A DNA stretch of 64,000 nucleotides from Klebsiella indica (GTDB lineage: Bacteria > Pseudomonadota > Gammaproteobacteria > Enterobacterales > Enterobacteriaceae), in contig NZ_VCHQ01000024.1 of NCBI RefSeq assembly GCF_005860775.1, positions 124,001 to 188,000 on the forward strand, written 5' to 3'. Shown piece by piece: positions 32,788 to 44,239 of the stretch. Every line of letters starts with the position of its first letter. The stretch's first letter is position 1. The notes under the pieces were generated by a model. The model was not told the DNA's origin. It worked only from the letters and a program-made list of their open reading frames with translations, and did not search any database. The position numbers and the translations under genes are program-made.

Positions 32788-32889
32788 CTGTCTCCAAAAT
32801 GCGGTGCATTTAGCGATACAATCAGCGCCGAAATTGGTGAGAGCGACGGTCGCCTGAGCGCTGTCTTTTATTGATGAGGAGAGAAACAA

Positions 32890-33429
32890 ATGTCGGTGGA
32901 TAGTCCCGCCTGTGAGGGCGTAAGCATGGAGGCGCTGCTGGCGGCGAGAGAGCAGCGTGCGGCTCGCCAGGCCGACTGGCTGGCCCATTATCAACAGCCG
33001 GTCATTTCGTTGACCCTGGTAACGCCTGGCGCGGTAAAAGACAGCATTCGCTATCGCAATATGATGGGCGTGGCGCTGCAGGCCTGTGACCAGATGTTAT
33101 GGACACACCGCTGGCACACCCTGGACCGTCAGGTGCTATGGCTGCCGACCGGGCCGGAAGCGCTGTGGTGCGTTGAACATAACGCGAGTGAAATCAAAGC
33201 GTTTTGTACCGATCTGGAGCAGAGTCATCCGCTGGGCCGTCTGTGGGATATTGATGTGATCTGCCCGAAAAATGGCCTGGTTGGCCGGCAGTCGATGGGA
33301 GAAGATAAGCGCCGTTGCTTGCTGTGTGAAGAACCGGCGCACGCCTGCGCCCGTAGTCGTCGTCACGAAACCGGGCAGGTTGTTGCCCGCGTTGAACAGA
33401 TGATTGATGCGTGGTTTGCCCGCGATTAA
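32890..33429 (+). CDS. citX: Apo-citrate lyase phosphoribosyl-dephospho-CoA transferase CitX
   Basis: The 179-residue enzyme transfers the prosthetic-group precursor made by CitG onto Ser14 of CitD. The signature GRLWDIDVI near residue 117 and the C-terminal CLLCEEPAHACARSRRH are clear. The SD GATGAGGAGA precedes ATG 32890. It is separated from the lyase operon by 27 kb and placed downstream of citW, so lyase maturation would depend on co-expression of the two loci. Confidence 0.96.
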   Translation: MSVDSPACEGVSMEALLAAREQRAARQADWLAHYQQPVISLTLVTPGAVKDSIRYRNMMGVALQACDQMLWTHRWHTLDRQVLWLPTGPEALWCVEHNASEIKAFCTDLEQSHPLGRLWDIDVICPKNGLVGRQSMGEDKRRCLLCEEPAHACARSRRHETGQVVARVEQMIDAWFARD

Positions 33430-33456
33430 CGCGAGCTTCCTGTTGGTACTATAAGC

Positions 33457-33490
33457 GTCCCGGGTGCGCCGCTGGCGGCACGACCGGGAC
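33457..33490. terminator. Hairpin between convergent citX and rluA
   Basis: GTCCCGG and CCGGGAC close a long stem-loop with an inner GCGCCGC/GCGGC pairing, between the two stop codons. There is no long T run, so it may be a REP-like unit rather than a classic terminator. Confidence 0.6.
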
Positions 33491-33506
33491 GGAGATCGTC
33501 GACCGG

Positions 33507-34166
33507 TCAGAAATCGATCGGCGCGCGGAACGTCATCGCGTTACCGTAAGCGGGATGGGTAATGGTCAGCGTTTCGGCGTGCAGTAACAGACGCGGTGCC
33601 ATGGCCAGCGCTTCCGGCGGAGCATAAAAGCGATCGCCGAGAATCGGATGGCCCAGCGCCAGCATATGCACCCGCAACTGGTGCGAACGCCCGGTAATGG
33701 GCTTCAGGCGCACGCGGGCAGTGTTATCTTCCGTGAATTCCAGCACTTCATACTCGGTTTGCGCCGCTTTGCCGGTTTCGTAACACACTTTCTGCTTTGG
33801 CCGGTTCGGCCAGTCGCAAATCAGCGGCAAATCCACCAGACCTTGCGCTTTTTCCGGATGCCCCCACACGCGGGCGACGTACTGCTTTTTCGGCTCTCGT
33901 TCGCGGAACTGGCGCTTGAGTTCGCGCTCTGCCGCTTTGGTCAGGGCGACCACAATCACGCCGCTGGTGGCCATATCCAGCCGGTGCACCGATTCGGCCT
34001 GCGGGAAGTCGCGCTGAATGCGCGTCATCACGCTGTCCTTGTGCTCCTCCAGCCGACCCGGCACGGACAGCAAGCCGCTGGGCTTGTTGACCACCATAAT
34101 GTGCTCATCCTGGTAGAGGATAATCAGCCAGGGATCCTGCGGCGGATTGTAGTTTTCCATCGCCAT
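33507..34166 (-). CDS. rluA: Dual-specificity pseudouridine synthase RluA
   Basis: The 219-residue enzyme makes pseudouridine at 23S rRNA position 746 and at position 32 of several tRNAs. The catalytic Asp lies in HRLDMATSGV near residue 64; KPITGRSHQLRVHM is the second family motif. Length equals E. coli RluA (219). It follows rapA by 12 bases in the same direction, an arrangement conserved in enterics. Confidence 0.97.
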   Translation of the reverse strand: MAMENYNPPQDPWLIILYQDEHIMVVNKPSGLLSVPGRLEEHKDSVMTRIQRDFPQAESVHRLDMATSGVIVVALTKAAERELKRQFREREPKKQYVARVWGHPEKAQGLVDLPLICDWPNRPKQKVCYETGKAAQTEYEVLEFTEDNTARVRLKPITGRSHQLRVHMLALGHPILGDRFYAPPEALAMAPRLLLHAETLTITHPAYGNAMTFRAPIDF

Positions 34167-34178
34167 ATTCGCGTTCCG

Positions 34179-37085
34179 TTACTGGTGAGTGACCACGATT
34201 AAGCGCAGCGCATCAAGACGCCAGCCTGCTTGTCCCAGGGCGTCCATCACCTGCTGACGGTTGTTCTCGATAGCCGCCAGTTCATCATCGCGGATGTTCG
34301 GGTTAACGGTGCGCAGCGCTTCCAGACGCGACAGTTCAGCGCTCAGCTTGTCGTCCGCCTCGCTACGCGCTGCATCGATCAGCGCCTGGGCCGCTTTTGC
34401 CGCCTGGCCCTCGCCCTGTAGCAAAATTGCGTGCACATCCTGCTGGACGGCGTTGACCAGTTTACTCCCGGTGTGACGGTTAACGGCGCTCAACTGGCGG
34501 TTAAAGCTTTCAAACTCGACTTGACCGGCGAGGTTATTGCCGTTTTTATCAAGCAGCATGCGCACCGGCGTCGGCGGCAGGAAGCGGTTAAGCTGCAGAT
34601 GTTTCGGCGCCTGCGCTTCCACGACGTAAATCAGTTCCAGCAGCAGTGTTCCTACCGGTAGTGCTTTGTTTTTCAGCAGCGAGATGGTGCTGCTGCCGGT
34701 ATCCCCGGAGAGGATCAGATCCAGACCGTTGATAATCAGCGGGTGTTCCCAGGTGATGAACTGCGCATCTTCACGGGACAGGGCGACATCACGTTCGAAA
34801 GTAATGGTGCAGCCATCTTCCGGCAGGCCCGGAAAATCCGGGACCAGCATATGATCGGACGGGGTCAGCACAATCAGGTTTTCGCCGCGATCGTCCTGGT
34901 TGATACCGACGATATCAAACAGGTTCATGGAGAAGGCGATCAGGCTGGTGTCGTCGTCCTGTTCTTCGATGCTTTCCGCAAGCCGCTGGGCTTTTTCACC
35001 GCCGTTGGAGTGGATCTCCAGCAGACGGTCACGGCCCTGTTCCAGTTGCGCTTTCAGCGCTTCGTGCTGCTGGCGGCAGGTTTTGATTAGCTCATCGAAG
35101 CCATCGCTGTTTTCCGGCGCGGCGAGATAGTTAATCAGCTCGTTATGCACGCTATCGTAGACGGTGCGACCGGTCGGGCAGGTATGTTCGAAGGCGTCGA
35201 GTCCCTCGTGATACCAGCGCACCAGCACCGACTGGGCGGTTTTTTCCAGATACGGCACGTGGATCTGAATATCGTGGGCCTGGCCGATACGGTCAAGACG
35301 GCCGATACGCTGCTCCAGCAGATCCGGGTTGAACGGCAGATCGAACATCACCAGATTGCTGGCGAACTGGAAGTTACGCCCTTCGGAGCCGATTTCAGAA
35401 CACAGCAGCACCTGAGCCCCGGTATCTTCTTCGGCAAACCAGGCGGCGGCGCGGTCACGCTCGATGATGGACATCCCTTCATGGAACACCGCCGCACGAA
35501 TACCTTCGCGCTCACGCAGCACCTGCTCCAGCTGTAGCGCAGTGGCCGCTTTGGCGCAGATCACCAGCACTTTCTGCGAGCGATGACTGGTGAGATAGCC
35601 CATCAGCCATTCGACGCGCGGGTCGAAGTTCCACCAGGTACCCGTATCGCCTTCAAATTCCTGGTATATCTGCTCCGGGTAGAGCATATCGCGGGCACGT
35701 TCCTCTGCGGTTTTGCGTGCGGCCATGATGCCGGAAACCTTGATGGCCGTCTGGTACTGGGTCGGCAACGGCAGACGAATCGTATGCAGTTCGCGTTTCG
35801 GAAAGCCTTTGACGCCGTTACGGGTGTTGCGGAACAGCACGCGACTGGTGCCGTGGCGGTCCATCAGCATGGATACCAGTTCCTGACGCGCGGTCTGCGC
35901 GTCATCACGGTCGCTATTGGCGGCCTGCAATAACGGTTCAATATCCTGCTCGCCGATCAGGTCGCTAAGCGCGTTCAGCTCGGCGTCGTTCAGCTTCTTA
36001 CCAGCCAGTAGCAGGGCGACGGCATCGGCAACCGGACGGTAGTTTTGCTGTTCTTCAACAAACTGGGCGAAATCGTGGAAACGGTTGGGATCGAGCAGGC
36101 GCAAACGGGCAAAGTGGCTCTCCATCCCCAGTTGTTCCGGGGTGGCGGTGAGCAGCAGAATGCCCGGCACGCGTTCCGCCAGTTGTTCGATGGCCTGGTA
36201 TTCACGGCTCGGCGACTCTTCGCTCCACACCAGGTGGTGCGCTTCATCGACCACCATCAGATCCCATTCGGCGTCACACAGATGTTCCAGACGCTGTTTA
36301 CTGCGGCGCACAAAATCCAGCGAGCAGATAACCAGTTGTTCGGTTTCGAACGGGTTAATGGCGTCGTGCTGGGCTTCGGCGTAGCGCTCGTCATCAAACA
36401 GGGAAAAGCGCAGGTTAAAACGACGCAGCATTTCCACCAGCCACTGGTGTTGCAGGGTTTCCGGTACCACGATCAGTACGCGTTCGGCAGCGCCGGAGAG
36501 CAACTGCTGATGGAGGATCATCCCGGCTTCAATGGTTTTTCCTAAACCGACTTCATCCGCCAGCAGGACGCGGGGCGCGTGGCGGCGACCGACGTCGTGG
36601 GCGATATTCAGCTGATGTGGGATCAGGCTGGTACGCTGGCCGCGCAGACCGCTCCAGGGCATGCGATACTGTTCGCTCTGAAATTTGCGCGCGCGATAGC
36701 GCAGGGCGAAACGGTCCATACGGTCGATTTGCCCGGCAAACAGACGATCCTGGGGTTTGCTGAAGACCAGCTTGCTGTCGAGCAGGACTTCCCGCAGGCT
36801 GATGTTGGTTTCCTGGGTATCGAGACGGGTTCCGGTATAGGTCAGCAGGCCATTCTCTTCTTTAACTTCGTCAATCTGGAGTTGCCAGCCTTCATGACTG
36901 GTGACGGTATCGCCCGGGTTAAACATTACGCGGGTGATGGGGGAGTCGTTGCGTGCGTACAGACGGTTTTCGCCGATGGCGGGGAAAAGCAGGGTAACCA
37001 TGCGCGCATCCAGGGCAACGACCGTCCCTAATCCCAGTTCGCTCTCTGTATCGCTAATCCAGCGTTGACCAAGTGTAAAAGGCAT
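34179..37085 (-). CDS. rapA: RNA polymerase-associated SNF2-type ATPase RapA
   Basis: The 968-residue protein recycles RNA polymerase and rescues backtracked complexes. The N-terminal Tudor-like domains (about 1-107) are followed by the helicase core with Walker [10 protein letters not shown] near 175, VVDEAHH near 280, and the C-terminal helicase motifs [12 protein letters not shown] and [11 protein letters not shown]. The start ATG at 37085 gives MPFTLGQRW as in E. coli; the 12-residue upstream extension is not used. Full length. Confidence 0.97.
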   Translation of the reverse strand: MPFTLGQRWISDTESELGLGTVVALDARMVTLLFPAIGENRLYARNDSPITRVMFNPGDTVTSHEGWQLQIDEVKEENGLLTYTGTRLDTQETNISLREVLLDSKLVFSKPQDRLFAGQIDRMDRFALRYRARKFQSEQYRMPWSGLRGQRTSLIPHQLNIAHDVGRRHAPRVLLADEVGLGKTIEAGMILHQQLLSGAAERVLIVVPETLQHQWLVEMLRRFNLRFSLFDDERYAEAQHDAINPFETEQLVICSLDFVRRSKQRLEHLCDAEWDLMVVDEAHHLVWSEESPSREYQAIEQLAERVPGILLLTATPEQLGMESHFARLRLLDPNRFHDFAQFVEEQQNYRPVADAVALLLAGKKLNDAELNALSDLIGEQDIEPLLQAANSDRDDAQTARQELVSMLMDRHGTSRVLFRNTRNGVKGFPKRELHTIRLPLPTQYQTAIKVSGIMAARKTAEERARDMLYPEQIYQEFEGDTGTWWNFDPRVEWLMGYLTSHRSQKVLVICAKAATALQLEQVLREREGIRAAVFHEGMSIIERDRAAAWFAEEDTGAQVLLCSEIGSEGRNFQFASNLVMFDLPFNPDLLEQRIGRLDRIGQAHDIQIHVPYLEKTAQSVLVRWYHEGLDAFEHTCPTGRTVYDSVHNELINYLAAPENSDGFDELIKTCRQQHEALKAQLEQGRDRLLEIHSNGGEKAQRLAESIEEQDDDTSLIAFSMNLFDIVGINQDDRGENLIVLTPSDHMLVPDFPGLPEDGCTITFERDVALSREDAQFITWEHPLIINGLDLILSGDTGSSTISLLKNKALPVGTLLLELIYVVEAQAPKHLQLNRFLPPTPVRMLLDKNGNNLAGQVEFESFNRQLSAVNRHTGSKLVNAVQQDVHAILLQGEGQAAKAAQALIDAARSEADDKLSAELSRLEALRTVNPNIRDDELAAIENNRQQVMDALGQAGWRLDALRLIVVTHQ

Positions 37086-37271
37086 ATATGTTCGGCTCTT
37101 TAGTTCTTTAATTGCAGGCAATAGTTGCTTATCTCCGAAAGAATCGAAGATGCGTTAAAATTGGGTCCGGGAATGGAAAGGGCGCTATATTACTGGATGG
37201 CGGAACGTTCGTCACCACCTCCTCGCCCTTCATTTTTCGGCTTTTGTGCCAGCGGCGTGCGTAAGGCAATA

Positions 37272-39629
37272 TCAAAATAGGCCCAGTTGCCCGGTCACAA
37301 TTGTAGCAAAATCATCGTCGACAAAGGGAAGAATTCCTTCGGCGACCGGCTGTAATTGCTTTGACAAATAGTGCTCATAATCCAGCGGTGATTGTTGATA
37401 ATCCACCGGCTCAGGGCCGTTGAGGGTCCAGACGTATTTAATGCTGCCGCGTTGCTGGTACTGCTGCGGCCTGCCCAGCCTGACGTTTTGCTCATCCGCG
37501 AGCCTTGCGGCGCGGACATGGGGCGGCACGTTACGCTGATACTCCACCAGCGGACGGCGCAGGCGTTTACGATAGACCAGCCGATCGTCAAACTCGCCGC
37601 TCATTAGCTTATCGATGGTCTCGCGCACATAGTCGCGATAGGGCTGATGGCGGAAGATGCGCAGATAGAGCTCCTGCTGAAACTGCTGGGCCAGCGGCGT
37701 CCAGTCGGTACGCACCGTTTCCAGCCCTTTAAACACCATTCGCTGTTCGTTTTCTTCCTGAATCATCCCGGCATAGCGCTTTTTACTGCCGGTGTCGGCG
37801 CCGCGAATGGTGGGCATTAAAAAGCGACAGAAGTGGGTTTCAAACTCCAGCTCCAGGGTGCTGGTGAGCTCCTCTTTGCCCAGCGCCGTCGCCCACCATT
37901 CGTTGACGAAGGCCACCAGCGAGCGGCCGATGTTGCAGGCCTCCTCTTCGCTATGGGCTCGTTTGAGCCACACGAAGGTGGAGTCGGTATCGCCATAGAT
38001 AACGTCATAGCCCCGGGATTCAATCAGCGCTTTGGTCTGGCGCATAATCGCGTGTCCGCGCATAGTGATGGATGAGGCCAGACGCGGATCGAAAAAGCGG
38101 CAGGCGCTGGTGCCGAGCACGCCGTAGAAGGCATTCATGATTATTTTCAGCGCCTGCGCCAGCGGTTTGTTTTTATGTTGTTTGGCCTCGTCGCGCCCGT
38201 GCCAGATTTGCCCGACAATCCCCGGCAGGCAGTGCTTTTCTCGCGAGAAACGGGCGCCAAGGAAGCCTTCGGTGCTGTGCGCGTCATCGGGCTGCGCCAG
38301 CCCTTCAACCAGCCCCACCGGGTCAATCAGAAAGGTGCGGATAATCGACGGGTACAGGCTCTTATAGTCCAGTACCAGCACCGAGTCGTACAGGCCGGGG
38401 CGTGAGTCCATCACGTAGCCGCCGGGACTGGCCTGCGGCGGCACTTCGCCGAGGTTCGGCGCGACGTAGCCCAGCCGGTGCATACGCGGGAAATAGAGAT
38501 GGCTGAAGGCCGCTACCGAGCCGCCGTGACGATCCGCCGGCAGGCCGTTGACCGTGGCGCGTTCCAGTAAAAACGGCATGATCTCGGTTTTATGGAAGAT
38601 GCGGGTGACCAGCTCGCAGTCCTGCAGGTTGTAGGTGGCCAGCGCTGGTTTATCCTGGTGAAAACGGCGGTCGATTTCATCCATCCGATCCCAGGGATTA
38701 TCAATGGCTTTGCCCTCGCCGAGCAGTTCGCGGGCGACCGACTCCAGCGCAAAAGAGGAGAAGTTCCAGAATGCCGATTTAAGCGCTTCAATGCCGTCGA
38801 TAATCAGGCGGCCGTTGGCCTGAGCAAAGAAGACGCCGTTTTTAAAACCGTGCTCGCGCCACTCCAGTTCACTGTTGCCGCGGCCGAGTATTAGCGGGAT
38901 ACGGTAACGCTCGGCGTGCTTTTGTAAAACGCGTAAATCGAACTGCACCACGTTCCAGCCGATCAGCACATCAGGATCGTGAACGGCAAACCAGGCGTTT
39001 AGCTTTTCCAGCAGTTGCGGGCGGCTGGCGACGTAGTGCAGATCGAAATCGACGGCAGGCGCTGAGGCGGGTTCAGGACCAAGCATATAGACGACACGCT
39101 GACCGCATCCTTCAAGACCGATGCAGTAGAGTTCGCCGTTACGGCTGGTTTCAATATCCAGCGAAACCCATTTTAGCGGTGGGCGGTAGTGGGGATTGGG
39201 CTTCATCCGGGCGTTGACCAGTTGCCGACCGCGCGCGTCGCCTTCTACCCATACAGGCGCGTTAATAAAGCGTTCCATCAGGTAACGCTCCGGCGGGCGA
39301 ATATCGCCTTCGTATACCGTGACGCCGTTTTCGCGCAGCTTCTTTTCCAGCCGCATAAGCTGGCGATGCGCACGGCAGTAGAGGCCAAAAACGGGCTGGC
39401 GGTGAAAATCTTTCAGGGCGAGAGGCGCAAGGCGCAGGCCGTTTTCCCCCTGCAGCAGGCGCTCAACCTGCGCGCGCTGGGATTCAGGGATAAACGCGAC
39501 GGATTCCTGCGGCGGCAGCGTAACCTCCAGCGGGCCATTATCGGTCGCCAGCCAGAACGTCAGTTCGGTGCCCTGCGGGGTATCCCGCCAGTGACGGGTG
39601 AGTAAAAAACCTTCTCGTGGCTGCGTCAC
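37272..39629 (-). CDS. polB: DNA polymerase II PolB
   Basis: The 785-residue family B polymerase acts in replication restart and translesion synthesis under SOS. The exonuclease motif DIETSRNGE lies near residue 156, and the polymerase motifs [12 protein letters not shown] near 420 and YGDTDSTF near 548. The C-terminal GQLGLF matches the beta-clamp-binding peptide of E. coli Pol II. A LexA site lies just upstream. Confidence 0.97.
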   Translation of the reverse strand: MTQPREGFLLTRHWRDTPQGTELTFWLATDNGPLEVTLPPQESVAFIPESQRAQVERLLQGENGLRLAPLALKDFHRQPVFGLYCRAHRQLMRLEKKLRENGVTVYEGDIRPPERYLMERFINAPVWVEGDARGRQLVNARMKPNPHYRPPLKWVSLDIETSRNGELYCIGLEGCGQRVVYMLGPEPASAPAVDFDLHYVASRPQLLEKLNAWFAVHDPDVLIGWNVVQFDLRVLQKHAERYRIPLILGRGNSELEWREHGFKNGVFFAQANGRLIIDGIEALKSAFWNFSSFALESVARELLGEGKAIDNPWDRMDEIDRRFHQDKPALATYNLQDCELVTRIFHKTEIMPFLLERATVNGLPADRHGGSVAAFSHLYFPRMHRLGYVAPNLGEVPPQASPGGYVMDSRPGLYDSVLVLDYKSLYPSIIRTFLIDPVGLVEGLAQPDDAHSTEGFLGARFSREKHCLPGIVGQIWHGRDEAKQHKNKPLAQALKIIMNAFYGVLGTSACRFFDPRLASSITMRGHAIMRQTKALIESRGYDVIYGDTDSTFVWLKRAHSEEEACNIGRSLVAFVNEWWATALGKEELTSTLELEFETHFCRFLMPTIRGADTGSKKRYAGMIQEENEQRMVFKGLETVRTDWTPLAQQFQQELYLRIFRHQPYRDYVRETIDKLMSGEFDDRLVYRKRLRRPLVEYQRNVPPHVRAARLADEQNVRLGRPQQYQQRGSIKYVWTLNGPEPVDYQQSPLDYEHYLSKQLQPVAEGILPFVDDDFATIVTGQLGLF

Positions 39630-39686
39630 GCCGTGCTCTCATCAATAAAAACCAGGCCTGATTATAACCTGGTTTATGGCGTGATG

Positions 39687-39702
39687 CTGGGGTTTTATAC
39701 AG
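39687..39702 (-). promoter_or_regulatory. LexA box upstream of polB
   Basis: On the minus strand, CTGTATAAAACCCCAG matches the E. coli polB (dinA) LexA site except for one base. It lies 58 bases before the polB start, so SOS control is conserved. Confidence 0.88.
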
Positions 39703-39717
39703 GTGTGGCGTGCGCTA

Positions 39718-39812
39718 TCTCCCGGAGGCGGCGCTGCGCACCTGTCCGGGCTACCAGTCCCGCAGACGGCTGTGCACCTGTTGCCCGGCTAAGCGCAGCG
39801 CGAGCCGGGAAT
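39718..39812. repeat. BIME-like pair of inverted REP units between polB and araD
   Basis: CCCGGAGGCGGCGCTGCGC...GTCCGGGCTAC (from 39722) and the opposed TTGCCCGGCTAAGCGCAGCGCGAGCCGGGA (39780-39809, split here only by description) are REP-type palindromes in opposite orientation. They lie downstream of araD and could stabilise the araBAD mRNA. Confidence 0.75.
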
Positions 39813-39821
39813 GCTGTGCCG

Positions 39822-40517
39822 TTACTGCCCGTAATAGGCTTTCGCGCCATGTTTGCGCAGGTAGTGTTTATCCAGCAGCGTCTGCTGCATATCCGGCAAC
39901 TGCGGCGCCAGCTGGCGGCAGAAAATACCCATATAGGCGATCTCTTCCAGCACGATGGCGTTATGTACTGCATCCTCGGCGTTTTTCCCCCAGGCAAACG
40001 GCCCGTGGGAGTGCACCAGCACGCCGGGCATTTGCGCCGGATCGAGGCCTTTTTCACGGAATGTTTCGACGATCACCGCCCCGGTCTCCCACTCGTATTC
40101 ACCGTTGATTTCATCGTCGGTCATCAGGCGAGTACAGGGGACTGCGCCATAGAAATAGTCGGCGTGGGTGGTGCCGGTCGCGGGAATCGACAACCCGGCC
40201 TGCGCCCAGATGGTGGCGTGACGGGAATGGGTGTGGACGATGCCGCCCAACGTCGGGAATGCCAGATACAGCAGACGATGCGTTGGCGTATCAGAAGAGG
40301 GTTTCTTATTGCCTTCAACCACTTCGCCCGTTTCCAGACTCACCACAACCATATCCTCGGCGGTCATTATGCTGTAGTCGACGCCGGAGGGTTTGATCAC
40401 CAGCACGCCCCGTTCACGGTCAACGGCGCTGACGTTGCCCCAGGTCAGCGTGACAAGGTTGTGCTTTGGCAGGGCCAGATTAGCTTCCAGTACCTGGCGT
40501 TTGAGATCTTCTAACAT
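39822..40517 (-). CDS. araD: L-ribulose-5-phosphate 4-epimerase AraD
   Basis: The 231-residue class II aldolase-like enzyme converts L-ribulose 5-phosphate to D-xylulose 5-phosphate, the last step of arabinose entry. The metal ligands lie in [10 protein letters not shown] near residue 95 and in HSHGPFAWG near 171. The start ATG at 40517 gives [12 protein letters not shown] as in E. coli; an eight-residue upstream extension is not used. It is third in araBAD, separated from araA by 162 bases containing a repeat. Confidence 0.97.
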   Translation of the reverse strand: MLEDLKRQVLEANLALPKHNLVTLTWGNVSAVDRERGVLVIKPSGVDYSIMTAEDMVVVSLETGEVVEGNKKPSSDTPTHRLLYLAFPTLGGIVHTHSRHATIWAQAGLSIPATGTTHADYFYGAVPCTRLMTDDEINGEYEWETGAVIVETFREKGLDPAQMPGVLVHSHGPFAWGKNAEDAVHNAIVLEEIAYMGIFCRQLAPQLPDMQQTLLDKHYLRKHGAKAYYGQ

Positions 40518-40547
40518 AATGTGCTCCGAAATAGCAGGCAAGTCAGA

Positions 40548-40676
40548 TTTCCTTCACCCCGGCCTCTCCCAAAAGGAGAGGGCGAAAATCGGCAGGATGA
40601 TCGGGTTTTTCTCCCGGGCTTACATCGCGCGATCGGTTCTCTCTCCCCGTTGAGGGGGAGAGGGTGAGGGGACAGC
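40548..40676. repeat. Paired CTCTCCC hairpins in the araA-araD gap
   Basis: Two GC-rich palindromes of the widespread CTCTCCC...GGGAGAG type occur: CCTCTCCCAAAAGGAGAGGG near 40561-40582 and CTCTCCCCGTTGAGGGGGAGAG near 40639-40660, flanked by CACCC/GGGTG. They stand where E. coli has REP units between araA and araD and may set relative araD expression. A partial copy of the motif occurs after djlA (28703-28720). Confidence 0.8.
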
Positions 40677-40679
40677 CGC

Positions 40680-42182
40680 TTAGCGTTTTGAACCGTAATA
40701 AACGTCGTTCCAGCGCAGCGCATCCTTGAAGGACGGCAGGCGCGTTTCGTTATCAATCACCGTCAACTCGATATCCTGGAGTTCGGCAAACTGGCGCATA
40801 TCGTCGAGCGTCAGCGCCTGGCTGAAGACGGTGTGATGCGCGCCACCGGCAATAATCCAGGCCTCGGAGGCGGTGCGCAGATCCGGATGCGCTTTCCACA
40901 GGGCATTGGCCACCGGCAGCTTCGGTAGCTCGTGCGGAGTTTTTACCGCTTCAATGGTATTCACCAGCAGACGATAGCGATCGCCGAGATCGATCAGACT
41001 GGCAACGATCGCCGGACCGCTCCGGGTGTTGAAAATGATACGCGCCGGATCGGCCTTACCGCCGATGCCCAGCGGCTGGACGTCGAGAATCGGTTTCTCG
41101 GCGGTGGCGATGGTCGGGCAAACTTCCAGCATATGCGAGCCCAGCGCCAGATCGTTGCCGTTCTCGAAGTGGTAGGTGTAATCCTCCATAAAGGAGGTGC
41201 CGCCCTGCAGACCGGTTGCCATCACCTTCATGATGCGAAGCAGAGCGGCGGTTTTCCAGTCGCCTTCGCCGGCAAAGCCATAACCCTGCTGCATCAGGCG
41301 CTGTACGGCGAGCCCTGGAAGCTGTTTCAGGCCGTGTAAATCTTCAAACGTGGTGGTGAAGGCGTGAAATCCACCTTGTTCAAGGAAACGCTTCATTCCT
41401 AGTTCAATTCGCGCGGCATCAAGGAGGTTCTGCCGCTTTTCGCCGTGGATTTGTACCGCAGGCGTCAGGCGATAGCTGCTTTCGTACTCATCAACCAGCG
41501 CGCTGATTTCGCCATCGGTAACGGCGTTGACCACCTGCACCAGATCGCCAACCGCCCAGGTGTTAACCGAGAAACCAAACTTGATCTGCGCGGCGACTTT
41601 ATCACCGTCGGTAACCGCCACTTCGCGCATGTTGTCGCCGAAACGGCACACTTTCAGATGGCGGGTATCTTGTTTAGAAACCGCCTGACGCATCCATGCC
41701 CCGATACGCTGATGGGCATCGCGATCCTGCCAGTGGCCGGTTACCACGCTGTGCTGCTGACGCATACGCGCGCCGATAAAGCCGAACTCGCGGCCGCCGT
41801 GCGCGGTCTGGTTCAGGTTCATAAAGTCCATATCAATAGTGTCCCACGGCAGCGCCGCGTTGTACTGGGTATGGAACTGCAGCAGCGGTTTGTTGAGGAT
41901 AGTGAGGCCGTTAATCCACATTTTCGCCGGTGAGAAAGTATGCAGCCATACCACCATCCCGGCGCACTTATCATCATAGTTCGCGTCGCGGCAGATATGA
42001 GTGATCTCATCCGGCGTGGTGCCCAGCGGTTTAAGCACCAGTTTGCACGGCAGTTTGGCTTCCGCATTCAGACTGTTCACCACATGTTCTGCGTGTTTCG
42101 TAACCTGGCTTAGCGCTTCAGGGCCATACAGATGCTGGCTACCGATGACGAACCACACTTCATAATTATTAAAAATAGTCAT
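40680..42182 (-). CDS. araA: L-arabinose isomerase AraA
   Basis: The 500-residue cytosolic enzyme interconverts L-arabinose and L-ribulose, using Mn2+. Conserved segments include the N-terminus [29 protein letters not shown]-like [27 protein letters not shown] and [12 protein letters not shown] with the catalytic Glu. ATG 42182 is chosen by homology; an ATG two codons upstream (42188) is also possible. A frame extending into araB is a shadow. It starts 10 bases after the araB stop. Confidence 0.97.
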   Translation of the reverse strand: MTIFNNYEVWFVIGSQHLYGPEALSQVTKHAEHVVNSLNAEAKLPCKLVLKPLGTTPDEITHICRDANYDDKCAGMVVWLHTFSPAKMWINGLTILNKPLLQFHTQYNAALPWDTIDMDFMNLNQTAHGGREFGFIGARMRQQHSVVTGHWQDRDAHQRIGAWMRQAVSKQDTRHLKVCRFGDNMREVAVTDGDKVAAQIKFGFSVNTWAVGDLVQVVNAVTDGEISALVDEYESSYRLTPAVQIHGEKRQNLLDAARIELGMKRFLEQGGFHAFTTTFEDLHGLKQLPGLAVQRLMQQGYGFAGEGDWKTAALLRIMKVMATGLQGGTSFMEDYTYHFENGNDLALGSHMLEVCPTIATAEKPILDVQPLGIGGKADPARIIFNTRSGPAIVASLIDLGDRYRLLVNTIEAVKTPHELPKLPVANALWKAHPDLRTASEAWIIAGGAHHTVFSQALTLDDMRQFAELQDIELTVIDNETRLPSFKDALRWNDVYYGSKR

Positions 42183-42192
42183 TTTCATGTCC

Positions 42193-43902
42193 TTAATGGG
42201 TGAGGGCGGCCTGGGATTGCGGGGCTGTTTCCGCCTTTGCAGTCGAAGGGAGATAAAGCTGTTCTGCGCTGACCGACCACTGCTGGTAGCGCTGATAGAG
42301 TTGTTCAAACCGTTGCGCCTGATTAGGGTGCGGCTGAAGGGTGCGCTCCACCTGGCTGGCCATATGCTGCTGTGCGGCGGGAATATCGGCGTAGACGCCA
42401 GCGGCGACGGCGGCAAAGATAGCCGCGCCCAGCGCGCAGCACTGATCGGACGCGACGATTTGCAGCGGGCGATTCAGCACATCACAGCAAGCCTGCATGA
42501 TCACCGGGTTTTTCCGCGCGATACCGCCAAGCGCCATCACGTTATTCACCGGAATGCCCTGTTCGGTGAAGCACTCCATAATGGCGCGCGCGCCGAAGGC
42601 GGTGGCGGCAATCAGCCCGCCGAACAGCGCCGGGGCGTCGGTGGCGAGGTTCAGATCGGTAATCACCCCTTTCAGGCGTTGGTTAGCGTTCGGCGTGCGG
42701 CGACCGTTAAACCAGTCCAGCACCACCGGGAGATGATCGAGTGACGGATTGTTTGCCCAGGCTTCGGTCAGCGCGGGCAGCAGCTGTTTTTGGCTGGCTG
42801 TGATCTGCTCTTTTAGTTCCGGATGGGTCTGCGCCAGTTGTTCCAGCGGCCAGCCGAGAATGCGGCCAAACCAGGCGTAAATGTCGCCAAAAGCGGATTG
42901 CCCGGCTTCCATACCGATAAAATCAGGGACAACGCTGCCGTCGACCTGGCCGCAAATCCCCTTCACCGTGCGCTCGCCAACGTTTTGCTTATCGGCAATC
43001 AGGATGTCGCAGGTTGAGGTGCCGATCACTTTGACCAGGGCATTCGGCTGCGCGCCAGCGCCGACGGCGCCCATATGGCAGTCGAAAGCGCCGCCGGAGA
43101 TGGTGACGGTTTGTGTCAAACCGAGGCGCTGAGCCCACTCGGCGGTCAGGGTGCCGACCGGGATATCCGCGGTGAAGGTATCGCTGAACATCGGGTAGGC
43201 GAGGTTCTGATTAATTATTGGGTCGAGTTCATCGAAGAAGCCGGCCGGCGGCAGGCCACCCCAGCTCTCATGCCACAGAGATTTATGCCCGGCGCTACAG
43301 CGACCGCGGCGAATATCCTGGGGACGCGTCGTCCCGGAAAGCAGGGCGGGCACCCAGTCGCATAGCTCAATCCATGACACGGCGGCGCGGGCGACGGCGC
43401 TGTCCTGGCGGGTGACATGAAGGATCTTGGCCCAGAACCACTCGCTGGAGTAGATACCGCCGATATAGCGGGAGTAATCCTCTTTGCCCGGCTGGTGGCA
43501 CAGGCGGGTAATCTCCTCCGCCTCCTCTACCGAGGTATGGTCTTTCCACAATACGAACATTGCGTTCGGGTTACTGGCGAACTCTTCGCGTAGCGCCAGC
43601 ACATTACCGTCGGCGTCAACTGGCGCGGGGGTTGAGCCGGTGCTATCGACGCCGATACCGACAACGGTAGCGCGTTGCTCAGCGCTCAGTGATGCCAGGA
43701 CGCTTTTCAGCGCCGTTTCCATCGATTCGATATAGTCGCGTGGATGATGACGGAACTGATTGTTTGGGGCATCGCAGAACAGCCCTTTTTGCCAGCGCGG
43801 ATACCACTCGACGCAGGTGGCCAGCTCTTCGCCGGTTGCGCACTCTACGGCCAGCGCGCGTACTGAATCACTGCCAAAATCGAGGCCAATCGCAATTGCC
43901 AT
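42193..43902 (-). CDS. araB: Ribulokinase AraB
   Basis: The 569-residue FGGY-family kinase phosphorylates L-ribulose. The N-terminal phosphate motif [14 protein letters not shown], the [11 protein letters not shown] segment near 95, [14 protein letters not shown] near 295 and the C-terminal FGGY-like GARAIMECF and [12 protein letters not shown] are visible. It is first in araBAD, transcribed leftward from the AraC-controlled promoter. Confidence 0.97.
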   Translation of the reverse strand: MAIAIGLDFGSDSVRALAVECATGEELATCVEWYPRWQKGLFCDAPNNQFRHHPRDYIESMETALKSVLASLSAEQRATVVGIGVDSTGSTPAPVDADGNVLALREEFASNPNAMFVLWKDHTSVEEAEEITRLCHQPGKEDYSRYIGGIYSSEWFWAKILHVTRQDSAVARAAVSWIELCDWVPALLSGTTRPQDIRRGRCSAGHKSLWHESWGGLPPAGFFDELDPIINQNLAYPMFSDTFTADIPVGTLTAEWAQRLGLTQTVTISGGAFDCHMGAVGAGAQPNALVKVIGTSTCDILIADKQNVGERTVKGICGQVDGSVVPDFIGMEAGQSAFGDIYAWFGRILGWPLEQLAQTHPELKEQITASQKQLLPALTEAWANNPSLDHLPVVLDWFNGRRTPNANQRLKGVITDLNLATDAPALFGGLIAATAFGARAIMECFTEQGIPVNNVMALGGIARKNPVIMQACCDVLNRPLQIVASDQCCALGAAIFAAVAAGVYADIPAAQQHMASQVERTLQPHPNQAQRFEQLYQRYQQWSVSAEQLYLPSTAKAETAPQSQAALTH

Positions 43903-44239
43903 GCTGTTACTCCATGCTAAAAATCATTCATGGTGAAACAGTAGATAGTCAGGCAGAAAACCGTCAGGCCGTATTCGCTAATCTTATGGACTATATTGCT
44001 GTGACGCTGCAAAGTGTGACATCGTGCAAATATTCAATGTGGACTTTTCTGCCGTCTTTATAGACACTTCAGTTATGCGCTGAAAGCGGTGGAATTGTCC
44101 GATTTTCTCAGTTATTACCGAGAAGCGGCGGGTTTTAATTCGATTTCAAACCCGCGTCGCAGTACAGGCTGTCAGCCAGGCGATAAAATGCAAGGTATGG
44201 ACAATTGGTGTCCTTAATGTCTCCGGGAGAGCTGAGGTT
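43903..44239. promoter_or_regulatory. araBAD/araC control region with AraC and CRP sites
   Basis: Read on the minus strand, the arrangement matches E. coli: araI2 (43964-43980, TAGCGAATACGGCCTGA), araI1 (43985-44001), then a CRP site (44015-44030). Next to araC, GCAAGGTATGGACAATTGGTG (44190-44210) matches araO1. A possible araO2 in the araC leader was not located. The layout supports AraC looping control with arabinose and cAMP-CRP activation. Confidence 0.88.

Noticed and set aside
39633-40514. 293-residue open frame on the plus strand
   Set aside because: It is antisense to araD and the BIME region, with no SD and no recognisable domain.
42183-42416. N-terminal extension of AraA into araB
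   Set aside because: It is Pro/Ser-rich out-of-frame araB sequence; AraA begins at [10 protein letters not shown] by homology.
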